Below, in pieces: positions 1-7,212 of a stretch of 64,000 nucleotides of DNA. The notes beneath the pieces are model-generated. The model was not told where the DNA came from. It saw nothing but the letters and a program-made list of their open reading frames with translations, and made no database searches. Made by a program: the position numbers and the translations under genes. Numbering within the stretch: position 1 is the stretch's first letter; the number at the start of each line of letters is the position of its first letter. The DNA is from Hwanghaeella grinnelliae (lineage in GTDB: Bacteria > Pseudomonadota > Alphaproteobacteria > UBA8366 > Aestuariispiraceae). The stretch is taken from NCBI RefSeq assembly GCF_004005845.1, contig NZ_SADE01000001.1, positions 1,736,001 to 1,800,000 of the forward strand, written 5' to 3'.

Positions 1-780
1 GTGGTTCTGGTCCATGGGCTCAGCGGCTGCGCCGCTTCCGCTTATATGAAATCCTCCGCCGCGGCTTTCGACGCGGCGGGTTATTCCACGCTACGCCTGA
101 ACCTGCGGGGGGCGGGGCCGTCGGCGGGGCTTTGCGGCGATTGCTATCACAGCGGTCGGACCGAAGACTTGGCAAACGGCCTTCGGGCGCTGGACGCAAG
201 GGGGGAGGGGATTTTCCGGCGCGGTCTGTACTTCATCGGCTTTTCCCTCGGCGGGAACATGCTGCTGAAATTCCTGGCTGAGTATCGCGATGCGTTTCCC
301 ATCACCGCCGCGGCAACGGTTTGCGCCCCGATTGATTTGGCGGCGGCTTCGCGCTGGTTCGACCGACGCCGGAACCGGATCTATCAACGGCGTTTGCTCG
401 ATTGGATGCGGCGCGACACGGTGCGGCTGCCGCTGACCGCCGGGATGCACGACGCGGTGCTCGCGGCCAGAACAGTTTATGAGTTTGACGAGGTTTTCAC
501 CGCGCCACGGTTCGGGTTCGAGGACGCGGCGGATTACTACGACAATTGCAGCGCTCGACGCTTTCTGGATCGGATCGAAACGCCTAGTTTGCTGGTCGAG
601 GCGAAGGACGATCCTTGGGTACCAAGCGCCAGCTACGACGCGGTCGATTGGCACGCTCTGCCGCATCTTCACCGTTTGTCCGCCGAGGGCGGAGGGCATG
701 TCGGCTTCCACGGTCAAAGATCTAAAATTCCTTGGCATGATAGGAAGATTATTGAGTTTTTTAAATGGGTTAATGGATGA
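1..780 (+). CDS. YheT-family alpha/beta hydrolase, 5'-truncated by the window edge
   Basis: The visible 259 residues are an alpha/beta-hydrolase core. An oxyanion-hole segment VHGLSG lies at residues 4-9, NLRGAG at about 34-39, the nucleophile elbow GFSLGG has Ser at about 82, an acid in AKDDPWVP lies near 204, and the catalytic His is in GGGHVGFHG near 233. The order and the LRGAG motif fit the YheT/UPF0017 family rather than esterases in general. Family members are usually about 320 residues, with some 60 residues before the HG motif. The GTG at base 1 is therefore probably internal and the true start lies outside the window. The stop overlaps the next start (ATGA), so the two genes are likely translationally coupled. 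The substrate is unknown; the family has carboxylesterase-like members. Confidence 0.75.
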   Translation: MVLVHGLSGCAASAYMKSSAAAFDAAGYSTLRLNLRGAGPSAGLCGDCYHSGRTEDLANGLRALDARGEGIFRRGLYFIGFSLGGNMLLKFLAEYRDAFPITAAATVCAPIDLAAASRWFDRRRNRIYQRRLLDWMRRDTVRLPLTAGMHDAVLAARTVYEFDEVFTAPRFGFEDAADYYDNCSARRFLDRIETPSLLVEAKDDPWVPSASYDAVDWHALPHLHRLSAEGGGHVGFHGQRSKIPWHDRKIIEFFKWVNG

Positions 781-1334
781 GGCTGAAGAACAAAATTAAA
801 TCAAGAGACTGGTCAAATACGACGCGCCGGCGGTTCCTTTTGCTGTCCGGGGCGGCGTGCCTGGCGCTGCCGTCGCACCTGCGCGCGGAAATCCTGACCA
901 AGGGCAGTTTCGGCGGCCGAGAGGCATACCTGAAACGTGTCCAAGGCCTGTCCGGCGCGCTTGGCGCGGTCCCCAGGACTGATCCGTCGAAGCGGGCCGA
1001 GTTGCGCGCGATTGCGACAACCTTGTCGGCAGCCGTCCAGGACCTGTTGTTCAACGAAGCCCAGGCCCGTGGCGGCAAGGTCGCCCCGCCGGCTTCCGCC
1101 TTGCGCGCGCCGGACAGTACCGGGTCGGTCGCGGTGGGGAATGGCGATGCCGTGCCGCTGAGTGAGGTGCCGAACGATTGGCTGTTGCTGCAAGGGGGGG
1201 CGGTTCAGGACGATGTGGCCGACCTCGTCGCCTTGCTGGAGGATGAGGGTGAAGCTTTGTCGTCCCCCGCAATCCAGGCGCTTGTCGGGTCCATCACCTC
1301 GGCTGTGGCCGCTATCGACCGGCCGGGGAGCTGA
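777..1334 (+). CDS. Small Tat-exported protein of unknown function
   Basis: This 185-residue protein starts inside the stop of the hydrolase gene (ATGA). Its N-terminus is a textbook twin-arginine signal: three arginines at residues 17-19, then F and LLL, a hydrophobic stretch to about residue 31, and a plausible cleavage site after LRA (about 37). The mature part is alanine-rich and mostly helical, with no motif I recognise. Export in folded form through the TatABC system encoded at 46733-48441 is an inference from the signal. Co-transcription with the hydrolase suggests a linked envelope role, but nothing identifies a substrate or cofactor. Confidence 0.65.
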   Translation: MRLKNKIKSRDWSNTTRRRFLLLSGAACLALPSHLRAEILTKGSFGGREAYLKRVQGLSGALGAVPRTDPSKRAELRAIATTLSAAVQDLLFNEAQARGGKVAPPASALRAPDSTGSVAVGNGDAVPLSEVPNDWLLLQGGAVQDDVADLVALLEDEGEALSSPAIQALVGSITSAVAAIDRPGS

Positions 1335-1339
1335 CGGAA

Positions 1340-1370
1340 AAGAAAACGCCGGGGCCTTTCGGCGCCCGGC
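1340..1370 (-). terminator. Intrinsic terminator of metY
   Basis: Read on the minus strand, GCCGGG pairs with CCCGGC around an inner GCC/GGC stem and a GAAA loop, followed by GTTTTCTTTT. It begins about 25 bases after the metY stop, as expected for a Rho-independent terminator. It also lies just after the stop of the plus-strand Tat-protein gene. Confidence 0.8.
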
Positions 1371-1394
1371 ATCTGCTTCAGTGAAGTGGAGCCG

Positions 1395-2693
1395 CTATTT
1401 CTGTGACGCTTCCAAAGCCTGTTTGAGGTCGGCGATGATGTCGTCGATATGCTCGATACCGATGGATAGGCGGACATAGGAATCCGTCACCCCGGTCGAC
1501 TGCTGCTCTTCCGCGCTCAATTGCGAATGGGTGGTTGTGGCCGGATGAATGGCAAGCGACCTTGCATCCCCGATATTGGCGACGTGATAGAATAGCTTCA
1601 GCGCATCGATAAACTTCGCGCCGGCTTCCTTGCCGCCCTTGATGTTGAACCCGACCAAAGCGCCCAGGCCCTTTTTCAGATAGGTTTCCGCTCGGCGCTT
1701 GTCCTCGCCCGTCTGGACGCTGGGATGAATGACGCCATCGACGGCGGCATGGGATTTCAAAAAATCGACCACGCCCAATGCGTTGGCGTTGTGTTCCCGC
1801 ATCCGCAGCGGCAGCGTTTCGAGCCCCTGGATGAACTGGAAGGCGTTGAAGGGACTCATCGCGCTGCCCAGGTCGCGCAGCAAGGTTACGCGGGCCTTGA
1901 TGATATAGGCGACCGGGCCGATCGGCTTGACCGCTTCGGTCCAGACCGCGCCGTGATAGCTGGGATCTGGTTCGTTCAGATAAGGCTGACGCTCCTTGAA
2001 ATCTTCCCAGGGGAAGGCGCCGCTGTCGACGATCAACCCGCCGATCGAGGTGCCGTGCCCGCCGATATATTTGGTCGATGAATAGACGATGATGGCCGCG
2101 CCATGGTCGAAGGGTCGGCAGCTGACCGGCGCGGCGGTGTTGTCGACGATCAGCGGGATGCCTAATTCACGGCCGATGGCGGCGACTTCCGCGATCGGGA
2201 AGACCCGCAGCTTCGGGTTTGGAAGGGTTTCCGCATAATATGCACGGGTTTTGCTGTCCGTGGCGCGGCGGAAGGCTTCCGGGTCGGACGGGTCGACGAA
2301 GCGGACTTCGATGCCCTGGTCCTTCAGCGTATTGGCGAACAGGTTCCAGGTGCCGCCATACAGGTCGGTGGAACTGACGATATTGTCCCCGGCACGGGCA
2401 ATATTCTGGATGGAAAAAGCGCTTGCTGATTGCCCGGACGCCACGGCGAGTGAGGCGACGCCGCCTTCAAGTGCCGCGATGCGCTGTTCCAGCACGTCGA
2501 CGGTCGGGTTCATGATCCGGGAATAGATGTTCCCGAGCTCTTCCAGCGAAAACAGCTTGCGGGCGTGTTCCGCGCTTTCGAATTGATACGATGTGGTCTG
2601 ATAAATCGGAACCGCGACTGCGTTTGTGGTTGGGTCGGCGCGATAGCCCGCATGCAGGGCGATGGTTTCGGGGTTTTGGCTGTTGGTGGTCAT
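1395..2693 (-). CDS. metY: O-acetylhomoserine sulfhydrylase (homocysteine synthase)
   Basis: A 432-residue PLP enzyme of the Cys/Met metabolism family. The lysine that forms the Schiff base is K208 in [10 protein letters not shown]. The phosphate-binding YSRIMNP is at 57-63 and the ASGQSA loop at about 85-90. The long form (about 430 residues) and the [11 protein letters not shown] segment are typical of MetY, which makes homocysteine from O-acetylhomoserine and sulfide, rather than of MetB/MetC/MetZ (about 390). The start is preceded by GGAGGG seven bases upstream. The gene lies behind a leader carrying two SAM-II aptamers, which fits a methionine-synthesis enzyme, and ends at an intrinsic terminator. 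O-succinylhomoserine sulfhydrylase is a less likely alternative. Confidence 0.93.
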   Translation of the reverse strand: MTTNSQNPETIALHAGYRADPTTNAVAVPIYQTTSYQFESAEHARKLFSLEELGNIYSRIMNPTVDVLEQRIAALEGGVASLAVASGQSASAFSIQNIARAGDNIVSSTDLYGGTWNLFANTLKDQGIEVRFVDPSDPEAFRRATDSKTRAYYAETLPNPKLRVFPIAEVAAIGRELGIPLIVDNTAAPVSCRPFDHGAAIIVYSSTKYIGGHGTSIGGLIVDSGAFPWEDFKERQPYLNEPDPSYHGAVWTEAVKPIGPVAYIIKARVTLLRDLGSAMSPFNAFQFIQGLETLPLRMREHNANALGVVDFLKSHAAVDGVIHPSVQTGEDKRRAETYLKKGLGALVGFNIKGGKEAGAKFIDALKLFYHVANIGDARSLAIHPATTTHSQLSAEEQQSTGVTDSYVRLSIGIEHIDDIIADLKQALEASQK

Positions 2694-2700
2694 TGCGACA

Positions 2701-2757
2701 CCCTCCGTTTGTAACCGTTTTTGATACGCTTTTTCACTACGAGGGCACGTTTCCGTG
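2701..2757 (-). promoter_or_regulatory. metY ribosome-binding site with a possible sequestering segment
   Basis: On the minus strand the Shine-Dalgarno GGAGGG (2706-2701) can pair with CCCUC at 2745-2741. That same CCCUC is complementary to GAGGG inside the P1 loop of the second SAM-II aptamer (2796-2792). A small hairpin, CACG-GAAA-CGUG, sits at 2757-2746 between them. The pairings are seen directly; that they form a ligand-controlled translational switch is inference, and the direction of switching cannot be settled by eye. Confidence 0.5.
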
Positions 2758-2808
2758 TCGCTTTAGCTGTTGTTCACGCGGAGCAAGCTGTCCCTCAAAT
2801 CACCGCGG
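2758..2808 (-). ncRNA. SAM-II riboswitch aptamer, proximal copy
   Basis: Read on the minus strand, the conserved SAM-II (SAM_alpha) core is present in order: P1 5' arm CGCGG, UGAUUUGAG (2802-2794), AGCUUGC (2789-2783), P1 3' arm CCGCG (2781-2777), UGAACAA, then GCUAAAG (2767-2761). P1 has 5 base pairs. The P2a pseudoknot AGC:GCU is possible. The usual short P2b partner right after AAAG is not obvious. The best partner for the loop GAGGG is CCCUC beyond a small inserted hairpin. It ends about 65 bases before the metY start, close enough to affect translation. Confidence 0.8.
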
Positions 2809-2875
2809 ACCCGGCCTCGATTTTCGAGGATGGATCGTTGCGCTGGTTTTCGTCTGTTGCGATGCGGGGAGGGCA

Positions 2876-2904
2876 ATAAAAAACCGGCCCAAAAAACGGC
2901 CGGT
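2876..2904 (-). terminator. Intrinsic terminator inside the metY leader
   Basis: On the minus strand ACCGGCC (2904-2898) pairs with GGCCGGT (2889-2883) around a T-rich loop and is followed by a run of T (2883-2878). There is no upstream minus-strand gene for it to end. It lies between the two SAM-II aptamers and so reads as the expression platform of the distal one. Confidence 0.8.
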
Positions 2905-2940
2905 GAGAGGGGGAGTGATCCCCGAAACCCTCTTTAGCCG
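2897..2940 (-). promoter_or_regulatory. Candidate antiterminator of the distal SAM-II riboswitch
   Basis: On the minus strand CGGC (2940-2937) and AGAGGG (2933-2928) can pair with GCCG (2900-2897) and CCCUCU (2911-2906). The left arm overlaps the GCUAAAGAGG needed for the aptamer pseudoknot, and the right arm overlaps the 5' side of the terminator. The structure is therefore exclusive with both. This is the standard logic for a SAM-off transcription switch; the pairings are visible and the mechanism is inferred. Confidence 0.55.
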
Positions 2941-2984
2941 TTTTTATAAAGCGCCCGCAAGCTAGGACTCAAATCAGCGCTGAG
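2928..2984 (-). ncRNA. SAM-II riboswitch aptamer, distal copy
   Basis: On the minus strand, P1 is AGCGC (2981-2977) paired with GCGCU (2954-2950). The loop contains UGAUUUGAG (2976-2968), CCUAGC (2966-2961) and UUGC (2960-2957). The 3' part is UUAUAAAAAC then GCUAAAGAGG (2938-2929). The pseudoknot is complete: AGC pairs with GCU and CCU with AGG, separated by AAAG, as in SAM-II structures. The terminator follows about 25 bases downstream. Confidence 0.88.
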
Positions 2985-2988
2985 GCGA

Positions 2989-3016
2989 AAATTAGTCGAA
3001 ACGGCCGGTGGGTCAA
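2989..3016 (-). promoter_or_regulatory. Sigma70-type promoter of the metY leader
   Basis: On the minus strand TTGACC (3016-3011) and TAATTT (2994-2989) are separated by 16 bases. The predicted start falls at about 2982, directly before P1 of the distal SAM-II aptamer, which supports both calls. Confidence 0.55.
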
Positions 3017-3166
3017 GGGCCTATAATCAGACATGAGATTTTTCATATCCGATTGAAGCGCAGGCAACAGATTGATCAAGCCGGCGGGGACTACTATTCA
3101 CAAAACAGCGATAACGGGCCGCGCGTTTGCCGCGGGAAAGCCGAAGAGCAGAGTGAAGGGGTGGAA

Positions 3167-4306
3167 ATGGATTTTTCCTGGTCTGAGGAACAAACGGCGT
3201 TCCGGGACATGGCGCGCAATTTCGCACAGAACGAAATGCTGCCCCATGCCGCTGAATGGGACGAGAAGTCGATCTTTCCGGAAGAAACCTTGCGGCAGGC
3301 GGCCGCGCTCGGTTTCGGGGGGATCTATTGCGCGGAAGAGCATGGCGGATCGGCGCTGACCCGGCTGGACGCGGCGATCATTTTTGAGGAATTGGCCGCG
3401 GCCTGTCCCTCGACGGCAGCCTATATATCCATCCACAACATGGCGGCCTGGATGATCGACCGTTTCGGCGGGGACGAACAGCGTGCCCGCTTTCTGCCCA
3501 AGTTGATGACCATGGCGCATTTCGCCTCCTACTGCCTGACGGAACCGGGGGCGGGGTCCGATGCGGCCAGCCTGCGCACCCGTGCTGTGCGCGACGGCGA
3601 TGACTATGTCATTAACGGCAGTAAGGCATTCATTTCAGGCGGCGGGCGCAGCGACCTTTATGTCACGATGGTCCGGACCGGCGAGGACGGCCCGGGCGGC
3701 ATCACCTGCATCGCGATTCCCTCAGATACGCCGGGCATCAGTTTCGGCGCGCAGGAAAAGAAGCTCGGCTGGCATTCGCAGCCGACCTCTATGGTGATGT
3801 TCGAGGATGCGCGCGTTCCGGTTTCCTGTCGGATCGGGGAGGAGGGCGAGGGGTTCAAGATCGCCATGCAGGGGCTGGACGGCGGGCGGATCAATATCGG
3901 CGCCTGTTCGCTGGGCGGTGCGCGGGCGGCGCTGGAAGCGACCAGGACCTATATGTCGGAACGCAAGCAGTTCGGCAAAGCGCTCGCCCAGTTCCAGGCA
4001 TTGCAATTCCGCATCGCCGACATGGCGACCGAATTGGAAGCGGCCCGCCTGATGCTGCACCGGGCGGCGGCGCTGGTCGACAAGAAGGACCCGGACGCGA
4101 CGATGCATGCGGCGATGGCGAAACGCTTCGCGACCGATGCCGGGTTTGAGATCTGCAACCAGGCGCTTCAGCTGCACGGGGGATACGGTTATCTGCGTGA
4201 CTACCCGATCGAACGGTATCTGCGCGACCTGCGTGTCCATCAAATCCTGGAAGGCACAAACGAAGTGATGCGTTTGATCATCGCCCGACGCCAGTTGGCG
4301 GGTTAA
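3167..4306 (+). CDS. Acyl-CoA dehydrogenase, probably isobutyryl-CoA dehydrogenase
   Basis: The protein from ATG 3167 has 379 residues. The frame stays open upstream, but this ATG follows AAGGGG and begins the usual acyl-CoA dehydrogenase N-terminus (DFSWSEEQ). FAD-binding TEPGAGSDA and the catalytic base, Glu at about 362 in LEGTNEVM, are present, as is the QLHGGYGY motif. The two genes that follow encode 3-hydroxyisobutyryl-CoA hydrolase and 3-hydroxyisobutyrate dehydrogenase, so the likely step is isobutyryl-CoA to methacrylyl-CoA in valine breakdown. Assignment to the isobutyryl substrate rests on context; a short-branched or butyryl-CoA dehydrogenase cannot be excluded from motifs alone. 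Confidence 0.85.
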   Translation: MDFSWSEEQTAFRDMARNFAQNEMLPHAAEWDEKSIFPEETLRQAAALGFGGIYCAEEHGGSALTRLDAAIIFEELAAACPSTAAYISIHNMAAWMIDRFGGDEQRARFLPKLMTMAHFASYCLTEPGAGSDAASLRTRAVRDGDDYVINGSKAFISGGGRSDLYVTMVRTGEDGPGGITCIAIPSDTPGISFGAQEKKLGWHSQPTSMVMFEDARVPVSCRIGEEGEGFKIAMQGLDGGRINIGACSLGGARAALEATRTYMSERKQFGKALAQFQALQFRIADMATELEAARLMLHRAAALVDKKDPDATMHAAMAKRFATDAGFEICNQALQLHGGYGYLRDYPIERYLRDLRVHQILEGTNEVMRLIIARRQLAG

Positions 4307-4383
4307 TCTGCCGCCAAATCCAAACCTGTGCGGCGGTTCGTTCCCGCCGCTTGTCTTATCAATCGAGTGAGTAAGGAAATCCG

Positions 4384-5445
4384 ATGACAGAAGAGGCGGA
4401 AGCCCTTTTTGAAACACGCGGGCCATTGGGCCTCGTCACCCTCAACCGTCCCAAGGCGTTGAATTCGCTGACCCTGAACATGATCAGGCTGATCGACACG
4501 CAATTGCGTGCTTGGGCCGATGACGACGCGGTCAAGGCGATCGTCCTTCTGGGCGCGGGTGAGAAGGCTTTTTGCGCCGGTGGCGATGTCGTCAGCCTGG
4601 CCAAGGAATGGGACGGGGTCGAACAGCTGCGGAAGGATTTCTTCCGGGAGGAATATATCCTCAACACGCTCATCCATACCTATCCGAAGCCGTATATCCC
4701 GCTGGTCGATGGCATATCCATGGGCGGCGGCGTCGGCATGTCGGTACACGGATCCCACCGTGTGGTGAGTGAGAAAGTGCTGTTCGCCATGCCGGAAACG
4801 ACCATCGGCCTGTTCCCGGATGTCGGCGGCACCTGGTTCCTACCCAAGTTGCGGGGGGAAGTCGGGGCCTATCTGGCGCTGACCAATGCACGGTTGAAGG
4901 CCCCGGATGTGGTCTATGCGGGCGTATACGATTCCTTCGTGCCCAGCGCGGACCTGCCGGCGTTGCTGGACGCGCTGGCGGCCGCGGATTGGCAGTCAGA
5001 TGACGGCCATGCGACGGCAGGTCAGGTGATCGACGGGTTCCACAAACATGCGGGCGAACCGACCCTGGCTGCCCATCAGGCAGTCATCGACCGGTGCTTC
5101 GGCTATGACAGTCTGCCGGAGATCCTCGCCGCCTTGGACGCGGACGGATCGGATTTCGCGGCCCAAGCGGCGCTGGCGATTAGGGAAAAGTCGCCTTTGA
5201 TGTCGTCGGTCACCTTGCGGCAGCTTCGCAAGGGCGCGCCGCTCAGCTTCGAGGATTGCATGATCCTGGAATACCGGATGACCCAGGCCTGTATGGCGGG
5301 GACGGAATTCTTCGAAGGCGTCCGGGCATTGTTGATCGACAAGGATAAGAACCCGAAATGGTCGCCTGCCGATTTGCAGGACGTGACGGAGGAAATGATA
5401 GAGCGTCACTTTGCCCCCTTGGGTGCGCAGGATTTGACGCTCTAA
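4384..5445 (+). CDS. 3-hydroxyisobutyryl-CoA hydrolase
   Basis: A 353-residue member of the crotonase superfamily. The oxyanion-hole segment CAGGD is at about 64-68 and SMGGG at about 112-116. PETTIGLFPDVGG carries Glu at 138 and Asp at 146, the arrangement of 3-hydroxyisobutyryl-CoA hydrolases; plain enoyl-CoA hydratases have two glutamates and are about 260 residues. The C-terminal extension of about 100 residues is also typical of the hydrolase. The enzyme releases 3-hydroxyisobutyrate from its CoA ester, so that the toxic methacrylyl-CoA branch is drained. It lies 77 bases after the dehydrogenase gene and 54 before mmsB, consistent with one operon. Confidence 0.88.
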   Translation: MTEEAEALFETRGPLGLVTLNRPKALNSLTLNMIRLIDTQLRAWADDDAVKAIVLLGAGEKAFCAGGDVVSLAKEWDGVEQLRKDFFREEYILNTLIHTYPKPYIPLVDGISMGGGVGMSVHGSHRVVSEKVLFAMPETTIGLFPDVGGTWFLPKLRGEVGAYLALTNARLKAPDVVYAGVYDSFVPSADLPALLDALAAADWQSDDGHATAGQVIDGFHKHAGEPTLAAHQAVIDRCFGYDSLPEILAALDADGSDFAAQAALAIREKSPLMSSVTLRQLRKGAPLSFEDCMILEYRMTQACMAGTEFFEGVRALLIDKDKNPKWSPADLQDVTEEMIERHFAPLGAQDLTL

Positions 5446-5499
5446 TTTAGTGAAACGAATGGAAATGAGGCCGGTCGAACCGGCCTTCCTGGGAGGAAA

Positions 5500-6381
5500 A
5501 TGATGTCTGTGGTCGGATTTATCGGTGTCGGAAACATGGGCGGGCCGATGGCCGCCAATTTGATAAAGGCCGGTATGACGGTTAAGGCCTTCGATCTGTC
5601 GCAAGAGGCAGTCGACAAAGCCGTCGAGGATGGGGCGACCGCTGTCGGCAGCGCGGCGGAAGCGGTTCTCGACGCGGATGTGGTCATCACGATGCTGCCG
5701 GCCGGCAAGCATGTCCGCGCCGTTTACGAGGGCGAGGTGATTGGCCATGCCAAGGAAGGGGCGCTGTTCATTGACTGTTCCACGATCGACGTGGAAACGA
5801 CGCGCGATGTGAACAAGGCGGCCGCGGAAAAAGGCTTCGACATGGTGGATGCCCCGGTTTCCGGCGGGATCATGGGGGCGGCTGCAGGAACGCTGACCTT
5901 CATGTGCGGGGGAACCGACGCGGCCTTCGCGCGGGCCAAACCGTTTCTTGAAGTCATGGGCAAGACCATCGTTCATGCAGGTGGGGCCGGGAACGGCCAG
6001 GCGGCCAAGATCTGCAACAACATGATGCTCGGCATCCAGATGGTTTCGGTGTGTGAGGCCTTTAACCTTGCCGAGAAGCTCGGCCTGGATGCGCAGAAAC
6101 TGTTCGACGTGTCATCGACCGCCAGCGGGCAGTGCTGGTCCATGACCACTTATTGCCCCGTGCCCGGTCCGGTTCCGACATCGCCGGCCAACCGGGATTA
6201 TGCCCCTGGTTTCACGGCGGCGATGATGCTGAAGGATATGAACCTGTCGCAGGATGCAGCGACTGCTTTCGGCGCGGAGACACCTTTGGGCGCGCGGGCC
6301 GCTGCCTTGTACGATCAGTTTTGCGCGGAGGGGTCAGCGGATGTCGACTTCTCAGGCATTATCAAAATGCTGAAAGGGTAA
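5500..6381 (+). CDS. mmsB: 3-hydroxyisobutyrate dehydrogenase
   Basis: A 293-residue beta-hydroxyacid dehydrogenase. The NAD-binding GVGNMGGPMAANL lies at 9-21, the substrate-binding DCSTID at about 92-97, DAPVSGG at about 117-123, and the catalytic lysine is K170 in GNGQAAKICNN. It oxidises 3-hydroxyisobutyrate to methylmalonate semialdehyde. A strong GGGAGG stands before tandem ATG codons at 5500 and 5503; either may be used. It is the last gene of the valine-catabolism cluster. No methylmalonate semialdehyde dehydrogenase (mmsA) follows, so the final step must be encoded elsewhere. Confidence 0.9.
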   Translation: MMSVVGFIGVGNMGGPMAANLIKAGMTVKAFDLSQEAVDKAVEDGATAVGSAAEAVLDADVVITMLPAGKHVRAVYEGEVIGHAKEGALFIDCSTIDVETTRDVNKAAAEKGFDMVDAPVSGGIMGAAAGTLTFMCGGTDAAFARAKPFLEVMGKTIVHAGGAGNGQAAKICNNMMLGIQMVSVCEAFNLAEKLGLDAQKLFDVSSTASGQCWSMTTYCPVPGPVPTSPANRDYAPGFTAAMMLKDMNLSQDAATAFGAETPLGARAAALYDQFCAEGSADVDFSGIIKMLKG

Positions 6382-6692
6382 AGCCCGGCGAGGCGGCCTT
6401 GATGTGTGCTTCACGTGCGCCAAAGGCAGGCCCTCATCCAGTTTTGAGGTCTCCGATTCGGATTGGCTAGCGGTTCAAGCCCACGAAACTACTGATTCTT
6501 GGCACTAAATGTGTATGTTTGACGCGGTATCGTAAGAGATTTCCGCACGGCGCTTGTGTAATTGTGTAAGTAACGGCAAATTTGGATTTGGGTTACAGAT
6601 AAGCACCTGTAATCCTGTTGTGGTAGGGGGAGAGCGGTTCGCTCGTAAGCGTCCTGCACTTTGGTCAACATAAGAATGTAAGAGGGCTTCCC
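6382..6692 (+). other. Promoter region of the MarR-family gene, no gene seen
   Basis: No open frame here has convincing coding features. The stretch holds an inverted repeat at 6593-6612 and a small GAGCG/CGCTC hairpin near 6631. It reads as the regulatory region of the following regulator gene. Confidence 0.5.
6593..6612. promoter_or_regulatory. Inverted repeat, candidate regulator-binding site
   Basis: TTACAG, eight bases, CTGTAA. It lies 80 bases before the start of the MarR-type gene. MarR proteins often bind such palindromes in their own promoters, so autoregulation is plausible but not shown. Confidence 0.35.
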
Positions 6693-7151
6693 GTGAAGGA
6701 GCGTTATCTAGATGTCATCCGATTGATTGAGCGATTGCATCGGCAATTTCTTGAAGTGATCAAAGGCGAGCTCGACAGGGCGGGCATCCGGGACATCAAC
6801 AACATCCAAGCCCTGATCCTTTACAATATTGGGACCGATGAGTTGACCGTGGGTGAACTGACCCACCGGGGCTACTATTTGGGCTCCAACGTTTCCTACA
6901 ACGTCCGGAAGATGGTCGAGAACGGTTATCTGGTGCAGGAACGGTCCTCGCACGACCGTCGCTCCGTTCGTGTCCGTTTGTCGGATAAGGGGTTGGAGGT
7001 TCATAAGGCGGTGAACAACATCATCGACTCGCAGGCCGAGCGCCTCGGCGAAACGGGGATCACCGACAGCCACTTGGATGGCACGGGACAAGTGCTTACG
7101 CGGCTTGAGCGGTTCCTGCTGCACACATTCGGCTACGCGTCGCCACGCTGA
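6693..7151 (+). CDS. MarR-family winged-helix regulator, LdtR-like
   Basis: This 152-residue protein starts at a GTG. It has a long N-terminal helix (residues 1-25), a winged helix covering about 35-105 with SNVSYNVRKMVENGYL as the recognition-helix segment and the wing SSHDRRSVRVRLS, then a C-terminal dimerisation helix. The sequence resembles the alphaproteobacterial LdtR subgroup, in which the founding member controls an L,D-transpeptidase gene. That target is knowledge about the subgroup, not visible here. It stands alone, convergent with the MlaC-like gene. A palindrome upstream (6593-6612) is a candidate operator. Confidence 0.8.
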   Translation: MKERYLDVIRLIERLHRQFLEVIKGELDRAGIRDINNIQALILYNIGTDELTVGELTHRGYYLGSNVSYNVRKMVENGYLVQERSSHDRRSVRVRLSDKGLEVHKAVNNIIDSQAERLGETGITDSHLDGTGQVLTRLERFLLHTFGYASPR

Positions 7152-7212
7152 GGCGGTGGCGTCGGATCGGACCAACGCACAACCACATGTTTCGACTTGC
7201 GTGGACGGCCCC

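Noticed and set aside
3008-3166. Longer N-terminus for the acyl-CoA dehydrogenase from 3008
   Set aside because: The 53 extra residues have no family similarity, run over a promoter-like region, and the ATG at 3167 has its own ribosome-binding site.
6489-6671. 60-codon open frame on the minus strand upstream of the MarR gene
   Set aside because: No ribosome-binding site, no family similarity, and it overlaps the presumed promoter and palindrome of the regulator.
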